Made by a program: the position numbers and the translations under genes. Source: CAVVEQ01 sp963747315 (GTDB lineage Bacteria; Chloroflexota; Anaerolineae; Anaerolineales; Anaerolineaceae). Taken from it: a DNA stretch of 64,000 nt. The stretch lies in the NCBI GenBank assembly GCA_963747315.1, contig CAVVEQ010000013.1, positions 62,001 through 126,000 on the forward strand, written 5' to 3'. Positions 8,184-16,912 of the stretch are shown one piece after another. How positions within the stretch are numbered: the first letter of the stretch is position 1; each line of letters begins with the position of its first letter. The notes under the pieces are model-generated. The model saw only the letters and a program-made list of their open reading frames with translations. It did not search any database and had not been told where the DNA came from.

Positions 8184-8390
8184 ATGCTGGATGATCTTCG
8201 CAGTTCCGCTTCCGATAATCCACAAGGGGAGGATTATTATTACGAGGATGAAGCGCAGCAAAGCAAGCAGTTCCTGGGTATGACCGCACCCCAGCGGTTC
8301 ATTGTCGTTCTGATGCTGCTTATCATGGTCTGCATCCTGGGAACATTCGTCCTTGTTATCTTCGGCAAGGTGATGCTTCCATTTTTATAG
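8184..8390 (+). CDS. Small single-pass membrane protein
   Basis: A 68-residue protein with an acidic, tyrosine-rich N-terminus (GEDYYYEDEAQQSKQFLG) and one long hydrophobic helix (about residues 38-66, RFIVVLMLLIMVCILGTFVL). It has a good GGGAGG ribosome site 7 bp upstream and lies 12 bp after birA, ending at a strong terminator, so it is very likely a real translated gene. Function unknown; no motif beyond the anchor. Confidence 0.75.
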   Translation: MLDDLRSSASDNPQGEDYYYEDEAQQSKQFLGMTAPQRFIVVLMLLIMVCILGTFVLVIFGKVMLPFL

Positions 8391-8408
8391 GAAGAGAACT
8401 TTAATAAC

Positions 8409-8443
8409 AAAGCCCCCCGGAAAAATTTCGGGGGGCTTTTATT
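8409..8443. terminator. Strong bidirectional terminator between the birA operon and gyrA
   Basis: AAAGCCCCCCG pairs with CGGGGGGCTTT around AAAAATTT, flanked by A- and T-runs. It serves both convergent transcripts. Confidence 0.9.
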
Positions 8444-10927
8444 TATTGCGGAGCGGTCTCCTCGTTCGAACCGTTGACCGGTTTCAATTGTGCTTCGGAT
8501 AACCTGGCGATGGAAGCCCCTGTATCGTTATCACCGATATCCATGAGGTGGATCCCGCGAGATGCGCGGCTTGTGAGTGCGATATCTTTTACCTTCAGGC
8601 GAAGGACGACCCCATTGGAACTAATAAAAGTGGCTTCATCAGCGTCGTGAACCACCCTTGCGGCTGCGATCTTGCCTGTCTTTTCAAGGTATTTCTCATT
8701 GAGGGTGGTGACCCCTTTCGTCGCTCGTCCTTTTACGGGGTATTCGGTGAGCTTCGACCTCTTCCCGAAGCCGCGTTCGGTGAGAATCACCAGGGAAGCA
8801 TCCGGTTCGACCACTTCCATGGAGGCAAGGCGGTCGCCTGATGCAAGCTTGATCCCGGTTACACCTGAAGCCTGACGGCCGACGGGGCGAATGACTGACT
8901 CGGAGAACCGGAGAGCCATCCCCTTTGAAGTAACCAGGAGCATTTCATCCTTTCCGCTGGTGAGGCAAACCCAACCGAGCTCGTCGCTCGAATCCGAGTG
9001 ACATGGCGATCAATCCGGATGGACGTACGGAAGAAAATTCAGAAAGCGGCACCCGTTTGACCTTGCCAGATACGGTCGCCATGGTGAAATATTTACCCTT
9101 TTCAAAATCAGGAACTGCCACCGCGGTTGTGATCCTTTCGCCGGCATCCAGGGAGATGATATTCACGATGGGAATACCCTTATCCGTACGGTTCGCATCC
9201 GGGATCTGGTAGGCTTTTTCTGAATAGACCTTACCGCGATCGGAGAAGAACAGCATCGTATGCAGGGTGCGGGCGGGGATCACCATCAGAACCTCATCCT
9301 CATCACGCATGGTCTGTCCGGAAACCCCGCGGCCGCCCCTCGCCTGGGTGCGGTACAGGTTGGCTGCCACCCGCTTGATGTAGCCTTTCTGGGTGATGCT
9401 GATCAGGATGGATTCATCAGGAACGAGATCTTCTTCCTTCAATTCCTGCTTTTCTTCAACCTGGATCCGCGTGCGTCTTTCGTCACTGAATTTTTCCGCG
9501 ATCTCGGTGAGATCCGATTTGATCACATCCAGGATCTTGCGGGGATTAGCCAGCAGGTCATTGAGGTAAGCGATACGCTCCAAAAGGGCGGTGTGCTCGT
9601 CCTCGATCTTCTGGCGCTCCAGCGCGGCCAGGCGTCGCAATTGCATATCGAGAATTGCACTTGCCTGGATCTCGCTCAGATTGAAGCGGGTCATCAACCG
9701 GCTGCGGGCTTCCTCCACATCCGGTGATTCACGAATGGTACGGATGACCTCATCCAGATTAGCCAGGGCGATGAGCAAACCGTTTAGGATGTGAGCTCTT
9801 TGTAAGGCTTTTTCCAACTCATATTGCGTGCGGCGGGTGATCACCTGGTTACGGTGCTCGATATAGACCTGAAGCGCTCTTTTTAATGAAAGAAGGCGAG
9901 GTTCGCCATCGACCAATGCCAGTAAATGGATGCTGAAAGTGCTTTCGAGTGGCGTGTACTTAAAGAGCTGATTCAATACCTGGCGGGGATTGGCACTGCG
10001 CTTCAATTCGATCACAATGCTCATCCCACGCCGGTCGGATTCATCACGCAAGTCGGAGATGGTTTCGATTCGCCCGGTCCGAACCAACTCGGCGATCCGT
10101 TCGATCAGGTTGGATTTATTCACCTGGAAGGGGATCTCAGTGATGACGATGCTGTAGCGGCCGCCCTTGATCTCTTCTATGTGAGCCAGTCCGCGAAGGG
10201 TGACCTTTCCCCGCCCGGTGGAATACGCCTGTCGGATTCCCTCCCTGCCGATGATCACTCCCCCGGTTGGAAAATCCGGCCCGGGCAGGAAGCTCATCAG
10301 CTCGTCGATATCTATATCATCCATCTCGTCGTATCGGTCAATCAGGTGACTGACCGCCCCTGCAAGTTCCCGTAAGTTGTGGGGTGGGATGTTGGTAGCC
10401 ATGCCGACCGCGATCCCGGAAGAACCATTGAGCAGCAGGTTAGGCAAGCGTGAAGGCAGAACCGAGGGTTCTTTGAGCGTAGCGTCGAAATTCTCGACGA
10501 AATCCACAGTGCGCGCATCGATATCCGTGAGCATCTCCTCAGCTGTGGCCGCCAGACGGGCTTCGGTATAGCGCATGGCAGCCGGCAGATCGCCATCAAT
10601 AGAGCCGAAGTTACCCTGCCCATCAACCAACGGGTAGCGCATTGAGAAATCCTGTGCCAGGCGTGCCATCGCATCGTACACTGCCATATCACCGTGCGGA
10701 TGGTATTTGCCAAGTACTTCGCCAACAATACGGGCGGATTTTTTATAAGGAGTGTTGGCGCGGATACCCATATCCATCATTGCGAAGAGGATCCGCCGGT
10801 GTACGGGTTTTAACCCGTCCCGGGCATCCGGTAACGCGCGTGCCACGATGACACTCATGGCGTAATCGAGATACGCGCTCCGCATCTGCTGGTCGATATC
10901 CACTGATTGGATGGTGCCAATTTCCAT
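8443..10927 (-). CDS. gyrA: DNA gyrase subunit A (single frameshift)
   Basis: About 828 residues in total. The N-terminal winged helix carries catalytic Tyr120 (AMRYTEARL), followed by the tower and coiled coil and then the six-bladed C-terminal pinwheel with a GyrA-box-like QARGGRG. The first frame breaks after SGLIAMSL; the next frame then gives DSSDELGWVCLTSGKDE followed by MLLVTSKGMALRFSESV. The lesion is therefore one extra G at about 8994-8995. Loss of an essential gene is unlikely, so I treat it as a sequencing error. The residue equivalent to E. coli Ser83 is Met81 (HPHGDMAVYD). gyrB is not in the window. Termination is at the stem-loop 8409-8443. Confidence 0.95.
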
Positions 10928-11057
10928 TTTATAGTCCTGATCTTTTTCCGGTGAATGTTTGGGTAAAAACGCGCATGCGATTATACCCTATCCGCCCCAT
11001 CACCCCTAACTTATTTATTCGAGGCGCATTTTATTAACGGAAGTATAATTGGGAATT
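10928..11057. promoter_or_regulatory. Divergent gyrA/pstS promoter region
   Basis: On the minus strand a TATAAT box (10980-10985) with a weak TTAGGG 18 bp further up can drive gyrA with a leader of about 46 nt. On the plus strand TATAAT (11044-11049) lies just before the pstS start, giving almost no leader. I saw no convincing Pho box. Confidence 0.55.
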
Positions 11058-11936
11058 GTGACGCGGAAAATATTGGTCGCGCTGACCTTCATCCTCTTTT
11101 TCCTTCCTGCCTGCGCGAAGCCGGATTCCAATTCCAGCGTTTCCCCATCTAAAACTATTACCAATACCGGTTCAGATACCATGGTCAACCTGGCGCTTGC
11201 CTGGGCTGAACAATATCAGCAAGTTCATGCTGACGTGCAGATTTCTGTCACCGGGGGAGGCTCCGGGACCGGGATCAACTCACTGCTCTCCGAGACGACC
11301 GACATCGCAAATGCATCTAGGTCAATGAAGGATGAAGAAAAAGCGACTGCTGAAGAGAACGGCTTTGAACCCCAGGAATTTGTAATCGCCAGAGATGCCA
11401 TAGCGGTTATCGTCAATCCCGGAAATCCGGTGAAGGAACTCACATTGGAACAGGTTTCGAAGATCTACAAATGCGAGTTCAATAACTGGTCCGAACTGGG
11501 GGGCGAAGATCGACCGATCGTGCGCCTCTCACGGGAATCGAATTCAGGTACCCATGTGTATTTTCTGGAAACAGTAGTCCGATTGGGTGATAAGGAGGAT
11601 AAATCCATCTTCTGCCCAAAAACACTGCTTCTGCCCTCCTCCGAAGGAATCATTTCCGAAGTGCGGGATAATCCGAACGCAATTGGGTACGATGGTCTAG
11701 GTTATGTTACCGATGAAGTACAGGTCGTCGGATTGGCGAAGGAAGCCGGAGGGCCATTTGTACCCCCGTCTGAGATCACAGCCAACGACGGCACATACCC
11801 CATTTCCAGGAACCTGTATATGTACACGCGCGGAGCACCAACGGGAGTGATCGCGGATTACCTCAATTGGATCATTTCCGCCGAAGGCCAGTCCATAGTC
11901 TCCGAGCTGGGTTTTGTTCCGATCAAGGAAAATTAA
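11058..11936 (+). CDS. pstS: Phosphate ABC transporter substrate-binding lipoprotein PstS
   Basis: Binds inorganic phosphate outside the membrane and hands it to PstCA. The signal peptide ends in a lipobox (FFLPACAKP). The mature chain has the PstS phosphate-loop pattern: NTGSDTMVNLALAW at the start, VTGGGSGTGINSLL, SRSMKDEE and RESNSGTHVYFLE. I prefer GTG 11058 to TTG 11049 because the -10 box ends at 11049, so this appears leaderless. The stop is followed 1 bp later by pstC, so the four pst genes form one operon. phoU is not adjacent. Confidence 0.93.
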   Translation: MTRKILVALTFILFFLPACAKPDSNSSVSPSKTITNTGSDTMVNLALAWAEQYQQVHADVQISVTGGGSGTGINSLLSETTDIANASRSMKDEEKATAEENGFEPQEFVIARDAIAVIVNPGNPVKELTLEQVSKIYKCEFNNWSELGGEDRPIVRLSRESNSGTHVYFLETVVRLGDKEDKSIFCPKTLLLPSSEGIISEVRDNPNAIGYDGLGYVTDEVQVVGLAKEAGGPFVPPSEITANDGTYPISRNLYMYTRGAPTGVIADYLNWIISAEGQSIVSELGFVPIKEN

Positions 11937-11937
11937 G

Positions 11938-12838
11938 ATGTTCAAACCCAACCCGATTCGCACCGACCGCAATGTTACCTACATCATCAAGATCGCCGGC
12001 TTCTCCAGCATTCTTTTCCTTGCGCTCATTTTCTTCTTCCTGATGCAGAACGGACTTCCAGCTTTGAAGGATACCGGCCTGGCAAAATTGTTCCAGACCA
12101 CCTGGTATCCGATCGAAGGTTATTTTGGGATTCTTCCCCTTTTATTCGGTTCATTGCTTGTCACCTTTTTAGCGATTCTAATTGCGCTCCCATTTGGTGT
12201 TGGAACGGCAGTCTTCATCTCGGAAATTGCTCCCCGGTCGATGAAGGAAATCCTGAAACCACTGGTGGAGATTCTGGCGGGGATGCCTTCTGTAGTGCTT
12301 GGATTTATTGGTATCGTTGTCTTAGTCCCCTACATGCAACGCACCTTTAACCTCCCCACTGGATTGTCGGCTATTACCGGAGCGATCCTCCTGGGATTGA
12401 TCGCCATACCTACCGTGGTGTCGATCGCAGAGGATGCGTTGAACGCCGTACCGCAATCCTACCGGCAGGCAGCGCTGGCGATGGGCGCAACCCGCTGGCA
12501 AACGATCTGGGGCGTGACTGTGCCGGCTGCGAAAACCGGAATTCTGACCGCCATCATGTTGGGGATAGGGCGTACCCTTGGCGAAACCATGGCTGTGATG
12601 ATGGTGACAGGTAATGCTGCTGTGATGCCGGAAGGTCTGGAGTCGATCATTTCATCCTGTTCGAACAATGACGGCTACAATTGCCAGCGAAATGGGTGAG
12701 GTGGCCAAGGGCAGCGCGCATTATGCCGTGCTCTTTTTCATCGGAATCGTTCTTTTCATTTTCTCTCTGGTCATCAATATCCTCGCATCCTGGGTGAGCA
12801 CACGTGGCCGCAAGCGTTCGGAAAGGATACTTTCGTGA
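11938..12838 (+). CDS. pstC: Phosphate ABC transporter permease PstC (frameshifted near 3' end)
   Basis: A polytopic inner-membrane subunit with about six helices, including the EAA-type loop (QAALAMGATRWQTIWGVTVP) that contacts PstB. The first frame loses the family pattern after PEGLESII near 12650. Removing one T there restores PVRTMTATIASEMGEVAKGS and the last helix to a TGA at 12838. The shift is a single added T in a TTT run. The end overlaps the pstA GTG start by 4 bp, which supports the repaired frame. Confidence 0.92.
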
Positions 12839-13710
12839 CCTCATTTGATGACCAATCCCAGTTGAAAGGCGCCCACTTGCAGGAGCGGATTGGTGACGCT
12901 GGTCTGTGGTTATTGAGCCTGGTCACTGTACTGCCAATCCTCGGGATTGTTATTTATATTATTTACAAAGGCGTCCCGGGAATCACCTGGGAGTTCCTTA
13001 CCAGTATGCCCACCAACGGGATGCGGGAGGGGGGGATCTTTCCGGCCATCCTGGGGACCTTGCTTCTGACCCTGGGTTGTTTTCTATTCGCCTGTCCGTT
13101 GGGGATTGCTGCTGGAATCTATATCGCCGAATACGCCAAGGATTCTGCAACCACACGTGCCATCCGCATCGCCATCATCAGTCTCGCAGGGGTTCCTTCG
13201 GTTGTTTATGGTCTCTTTGGGTTGGGTATGTTCGTGGTTTTTTTCCAGATGGGAGTTAGCATCCTGGCCGCCTCGATGACCCTGGCAATCATGACGCTTC
13301 CGGTAGTAATCAGCACCACGGAGGAAGCACTGCGTAGTGTACCGAATGCCTTCCGGGTGGTGAGCATCTCGCTGGGAGCTACGCGCTGGCAAACAGTCTG
13401 GCGGATAATTCTCAAGGAGGGCATGCCGGGGATTCTAACGGGCGTCATCCTGGGATTGGAACGAGCAGCCGTGGAAACAGCGCCCATCCTGTTCACCGGG
13501 GCTGCTTTTTACCTGCCCACGTTACCAACTTCTCCGCTCGATCCAACCATGGCATTACCGTATCACATTTACGTGATTTCCACCCAGGTACCTGGTATGC
13601 CAATAACCATCCAGTATGCCACCGTGCTAGTACTTCTTACGTTTGTGTTGGTCATGAATCTGATTACGACCTTTGTGCGTTCGCGTGCGCGAGCCAGACG
13701 GCAGTGGTGA
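12835..13710 (+). CDS. pstA: Phosphate ABC transporter permease PstA
   Basis: A 291-residue permease with six predicted membrane helices, the PstA partner of PstC. The cytoplasmic coupling loop is RVVSISLGATRWQTVWRII. The segment GIAAGIYIAEYAKDSATTRA and the glycine-rich VPSVVYGLFGLGMFV helix are family-typical. It starts with GTG inside the pstC stop (GTGA overlap) and ends overlapping the pstB start, so translation is coupled. Confidence 0.95.
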   Translation: MTSFDDQSQLKGAHLQERIGDAGLWLLSLVTVLPILGIVIYIIYKGVPGITWEFLTSMPTNGMREGGIFPAILGTLLLTLGCFLFACPLGIAAGIYIAEYAKDSATTRAIRIAIISLAGVPSVVYGLFGLGMFVVFFQMGVSILAASMTLAIMTLPVVISTTEEALRSVPNAFRVVSISLGATRWQTVWRIILKEGMPGILTGVILGLERAAVETAPILFTGAAFYLPTLPTSPLDPTMALPYHIYVISTQVPGMPITIQYATVLVLLTFVLVMNLITTFVRSRARARRQW

Positions 13711-14471
13711 ACCCGATGGATATTATTCTGATCGAAGATTTCAGCATTACTTATGCTGATGGCTTCGAGAGCTTACGGGGGATAAACCTGGGTATCAAGG
13801 AACATGCCATCAATGTGCTCTTCGGACCTGCTGGGGGTGGAAAATCCACCCTGCTGCGGGCGATCAACCGCCTGAACGACCTGACGGATGTCAGTGAAGT
13901 GAAGGGCAGGATCCTTTTCAAGGGTGAGAGTATTCTTGACCCCAAACTGGATGTAACCCGGCTTCGTCGGAGGATTGGGATCGTTTTTTCCCGTCCGATG
14001 CCACTGCCGATGACCGTTTCCCAGAATGTCACTTACGGGCTGGAGGTGGCAGGGGAACGTGATCGCAAGAAATTGGATGAAGCGGTGGAGAAAGCGCTCA
14101 AACTGGCATTCCTGTGGGATGAGGTGTATGACCGTTTGAACGACCCGGCCATCGCCATTTCCGGCGGGCAGCAGCAGCGGCTGTGCCTGGCGAGGGTGCT
14201 GGCGCTGGAACCGGAAGTGATCATGCTGGATGAGCCCACCTCAGCGCTCGACCCGGTATCCACCGCGCGCATTGAGGACCTGCTGCAGAACCTGAAGGAA
14301 AAATACACGATCATTCTTGTGCCGCACAACGTGCAGCAATCCTCGCGCATGGCGGACCACGCCGCGTTCTTCCTGCAGGGAGAGTTGATCGAAACCGGGG
14401 AAGGTAAGAAGCTCTTTATTTCGCCTGAGGATAAACGCACCCAGGATTACGTGGAAGGCCGGTTCGGTTAG
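13704..14471 (+). CDS. pstB: Phosphate ABC transporter ATP-binding protein PstB
   Basis: A 255-residue ATPase that energises phosphate import. Walker A reads GPAGGGKST, where most PstB have GPSGCGKST. The Q-loop region, signature ISGGQQQRLCLARVLA and Walker B VIMLDEPTSALD are intact, as are the D-loop and H-loop (VPHNVQQSSRMADHAAFF). GTG at 13704 or 13707 overlaps the pstA end; ATG 13716 is an alternative. It is the last pst gene and is followed closely by the tRNA-Val promoter. Confidence 0.94.
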   Translation: MVNPMDIILIEDFSITYADGFESLRGINLGIKEHAINVLFGPAGGGKSTLLRAINRLNDLTDVSEVKGRILFKGESILDPKLDVTRLRRRIGIVFSRPMPLPMTVSQNVTYGLEVAGERDRKKLDEAVEKALKLAFLWDEVYDRLNDPAIAISGGQQQRLCLARVLALEPEVIMLDEPTSALDPVSTARIEDLLQNLKEKYTIILVPHNVQQSSRMADHAAFFLQGELIETGEGKKLFISPEDKRTQDYVEGRFG

Positions 14472-14473
14472 GA

Positions 14474-14502
14474 TTGCGACAGTGTTTGGGGTGTGATAAA
14501 AT
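14474..14502 (+). promoter_or_regulatory. Promoter of tRNA-Val
   Basis: TTGCGA (14474-14479), a 17-bp spacer and TAAAAT (14497-14502), 10 bp before the mature tRNA 5' end. Confidence 0.7.
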
Positions 14503-14512
14503 CGGGGTGTTC

Positions 14513-14587
<75 letters not shown>

Positions 14588-14591
14588 CATA

Positions 14592-14618
14592 GAGACTTCC
14601 TGACCGGGAGTCTTTTTT
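14592..14618 (+). terminator. Terminator of tRNA-Val
   Basis: GACTTCC pairs with GGGAGTC around TGACC, followed by six Ts. A near-identical copy lies at about 14692-14718 within the repeat unit. Confidence 0.85.
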
Positions 14619-14620
14619 AT

Positions 14621-14790
14621 CACATCCGTGCCTCCCAAAAAGGGGGTGATAAGGTTCGGAGGTTCGAGCCCTTCGCGAAGCACGCCCACAAGAGACTTCC
14701 TGGCCGGGAGTCTTTTTTATCACATCCGTGCCCCCAGAAAGGGGGTGGAAAGGTTCTGGTGTTCGAGCCCTTCGCGAAGCACGCCCACCA
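14621..14790 (+). repeat. Two degenerate tandem copies of the tRNA-Val 3' half
   Basis: Unit 1 (14621-14720) and unit 2 (14721-14790) both begin CACATCCGTG, the anticodon and 3' anticodon stem of the preceding tRNA (14547-14556). They continue with the T-arm sequence GGTTCGAGCCC and end in an acceptor-like ACGCCCAC. In both, about 20 nt of a hairpin-forming insert (C-run, A-rich loop, GGGGGTG) lies after the anticodon stem, and TTCGCGAAG is inserted before the acceptor. Unit 1 also repeats the tRNA terminator. They lack a 5' half and cannot be functional tRNAs. 3'-half tRNA duplications are classic footprints of integrase att sites, but no integrase is nearby. Confidence 0.8.
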
Positions 14791-14821
14791 ATTTCTCCCG
14801 AGCGGGAATATTATAAATTGT

Positions 14822-14849
14822 GTAGGGGCGCACAGCTGTGCGCCCCTAC
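14822..14849. repeat. 28-bp perfect palindrome (GTAGGGGCG type)
   Basis: GTAGGGGCGCACAG followed directly by its reverse complement. It resembles the dispersed palindromic intergenic repeats beginning GTAGGGGCG found in several bacterial phyla. It lies between the tRNA repeats and the permease stop at 14936 and could fold into a very stable hairpin; an A-run follows. Confidence 0.75.
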
Positions 14850-14874
14850 GAAAAAAACCTAATAAATAAATAAA

Positions 14875-14903
14875 GTAGAGACGCAGACCATCTGTGTCTC
14901 TAC
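14875..14903. repeat. 29-bp inverted repeat (GTAGAGACG type)
   Basis: GTAGAGACGCAGA and TCTGTGTCTCTAC pair over 13 bp with one G-T pair and a 3-nt loop. It is a second, different palindromic repeat type, 25 bp after the first and separated by AATAAATAAATAAA. Confidence 0.7.
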
Positions 14904-14935
14904 AGAATCACCAACTCATAACCTCATCAACGGTA

Positions 14936-15853
14936 TCATTCTCTACGATACGGCTTCAACACCGCCGCCGGACCGGTCGCTTTGCGCCCGGCAAAGGCCA
15001 GGGCGATGATCGTGATGATATACGGAAGCGCGAGAAAAGCTTCATAGGGCAGCTTAAGCCCGGTGGTCTGAAGCCTGAGCTGCAGCGCAAAAATACCACC
15101 GAAGAGCAACGCGCCCCAGAGCACCTTTTGCGGCTGCCAGTTGGCGAAAATGATCAACGCGATGCACACCCAGCCGCGCCCGGCGATGATCCCGAACGTA
15201 AAAGATCCGAGCTGCGCCAGTGTGATGAAAGCACCGCCCACGGCCATCAGTGCGCCACCGATTGCCAGAGCGATATAGCGGGTGCGGTATACATTCACGC
15301 CAGCCGCATCCGCAGCTTCCGGGTTTTCCCCGACCGCACGCATATTAAGCCCAAAGTTCGTGCGGTAGAGTACCCACCAAACCACCGGCACCAATAGAAT
15401 GGCGATGTATGTCAGCGCATATTGGGCAAGGATATCTCCAATGAAGGGTACTCCCTGGAGGAAGGTCATCTGTGGGAAAGGTTCGATCTTGGGGGGAAGC
15501 TGATTCTCCCCGAATATCACACGGAAGAAAAACAGTGATAGGGAAGTGAGCAGGAGGGTGATCCCCAAACCGGATACATGCTGGTTGACACCCAGCCTGA
15601 CTGCGAAGAATCCCATCAGCAGTCCTGCCAGGGCTCCGGCAAGCAGGGCGGCGAGCACACCCAGCCAGAGAGAACCGGTAAAAGATGCAACCGTGAAACC
15701 CACGAAGGCTCCCAGGAACATCGTCCCTTCAATGCCCAGGTTCAACACCCCCGCGCGTTCGGCAAAGAGTTCCCCCATCGTGCCAAACATCAACGGGGTT
15801 GCCACCCGGAGGGTGGCAGCAAGCAGATTCTGGATAAATATCATGATTTCCAT
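14936..15853 (-). CDS. ABC transporter permease, nucleoside/BMP-type (second permease)
   Basis: A 305-residue inner-membrane protein with about eight to nine helices, of the BPD_transp_2 (RbsC/LivH-like) class. The N-terminal FAERAGVLNLGIEGTMFLGA and GLGITLLLTS segments are characteristic of the permeases paired with BMP-family lipoproteins for nucleosides or nucleobases (YufQ/NupQ type). GLNMRAVGENPEAADAAGVN is the coupling-loop signature. It starts at the stop of the first permease (15853) and is the last gene of the operon. Confidence 0.9.
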   Translation of the reverse strand: MEIMIFIQNLLAATLRVATPLMFGTMGELFAERAGVLNLGIEGTMFLGAFVGFTVASFTGSLWLGVLAALLAGALAGLLMGFFAVRLGVNQHVSGLGITLLLTSLSLFFFRVIFGENQLPPKIEPFPQMTFLQGVPFIGDILAQYALTYIAILLVPVVWWVLYRTNFGLNMRAVGENPEAADAAGVNVYRTRYIALAIGGALMAVGGAFITLAQLGSFTFGIIAGRGWVCIALIIFANWQPQKVLWGALLFGGIFALQLRLQTTGLKLPYEAFLALPYIITIIALAFAGRKATGPAAVLKPYRRE

Positions 15854-16912
15854 TATTCAACCCTCCGGAGGGTGTAATTGCGAAGAAGGAACATCGCCAG
15901 GGTCACCAGCAGAAGGGTGGCCTGAACCACATCAGCCAAAAAGGTTGGCACGCCAAGCGTCCGGCTTACAGATTGCGCACCAGTACTGATCAACCCCAGG
16001 AACAAAGAAGCTGCCCCTGCGCCGAACGGATTCAGGTTCCCGAGCGTGGCTGCGATGATACCGGTATAGCCATACCCCGGGGATATCGCGTCTATGAGGT
16101 GAAAGTGAATACCCGCCACTTCGGTCACCCCGGCCAGTCCCGGCGATGCCAGCACTGATCAGCGCGGTGATGAACATGGTTCGGCCGATCTTTACACCCA
16201 TGAACCGAGCTGCTTCCTGACCCATTCCCACCGACCGCATGCGCATCCCTAAACCCGTTCGAGAGAGAATGAACCAGATGGCTACGACTGCCAGCACACC
16301 GACGATGAACCCAAAATGCAATCGCATGGGTGGAAATAGCTTGGGCATCATCGTGTTAGCAAGGATGGTGGGTGATTGCGGCCAATTGGATACAGGATCA
16401 CGCCAGGGTCCATTCAGCAACGCACTGACAAAGAATAGCGCGACATAGTTCATCAACAACGTGGTCACAACCTCGTCCACCGAGAGTTTAACTTTTAGGA
16501 TGGCGGGTACCAACCCCCACAACATCCCGGCGACAAATCCTCCAAGCAGCATGATAAGAACCGCCGCTGGTTGCGGTACACCAACCAGCACAGTACCCAG
16601 ATAGGCAGCCGCGACAGCACCTGCATAAAGTTGGCCCTCAGCGCCGATGTTCCAGTAACCGGAGGCAAACGCGATAGTGACTGCAGCACCAGTCAGAATG
16701 AGCGGTGTGGATTTCACCAGGACTTCCAGAATACCGATCTTCGAAGTAAGGGGGTCAATGAGGAAATAATAATAAGCTTCGAAGGGATTCGCCCCGGCGA
16801 TGATGATAAATATCGAAGTGATGGCGAAAGTAACCACAATAGCCAGCAGGGGGATCAGCGCGCTGAACCAGGCGGGGGCAGGGGTGCGAACCAGGCGGTA
16901 TTTAAGCTTCAT
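15853..16912 (-). CDS. ABC transporter permease, nucleoside/BMP-type (first permease, frameshifted)
   Basis: A YufP/NupP-type permease of the same superfamily as its neighbour. The first frame from ATG 16912 covers the cytosolic start, several helices and the signature GLGMRMRSVGMGQEAARFMG to about 16145. The next frame then gives AGVTEVAGIHFHLIDAISPG and the C-terminal helices to 15853. The lesion is one base near 16135-16148. An upstream in-frame codon at 16933 lies inside the ATPase gene and is not favoured. The ATPase stop at 16902 overlaps the start, indicating coupled translation. Confidence 0.87.

Noticed and set aside
9260..10375. Plus-strand open frames of about 150 codons opposite gyrA
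   Set aside because: They are shadows of the gyrA coding strand without ribosome sites or recognisable protein patterns.
8443..10927. ParC rather than GyrA
   Set aside because: The GyrA-box-like QARGGRG and full six-blade C-terminal domain of about 320 residues favour GyrA.
14621..14790. Additional tRNA genes in the tandem repeats
   Set aside because: Both units lack the 5' acceptor strand and the D-arm, so no cloverleaf can form.
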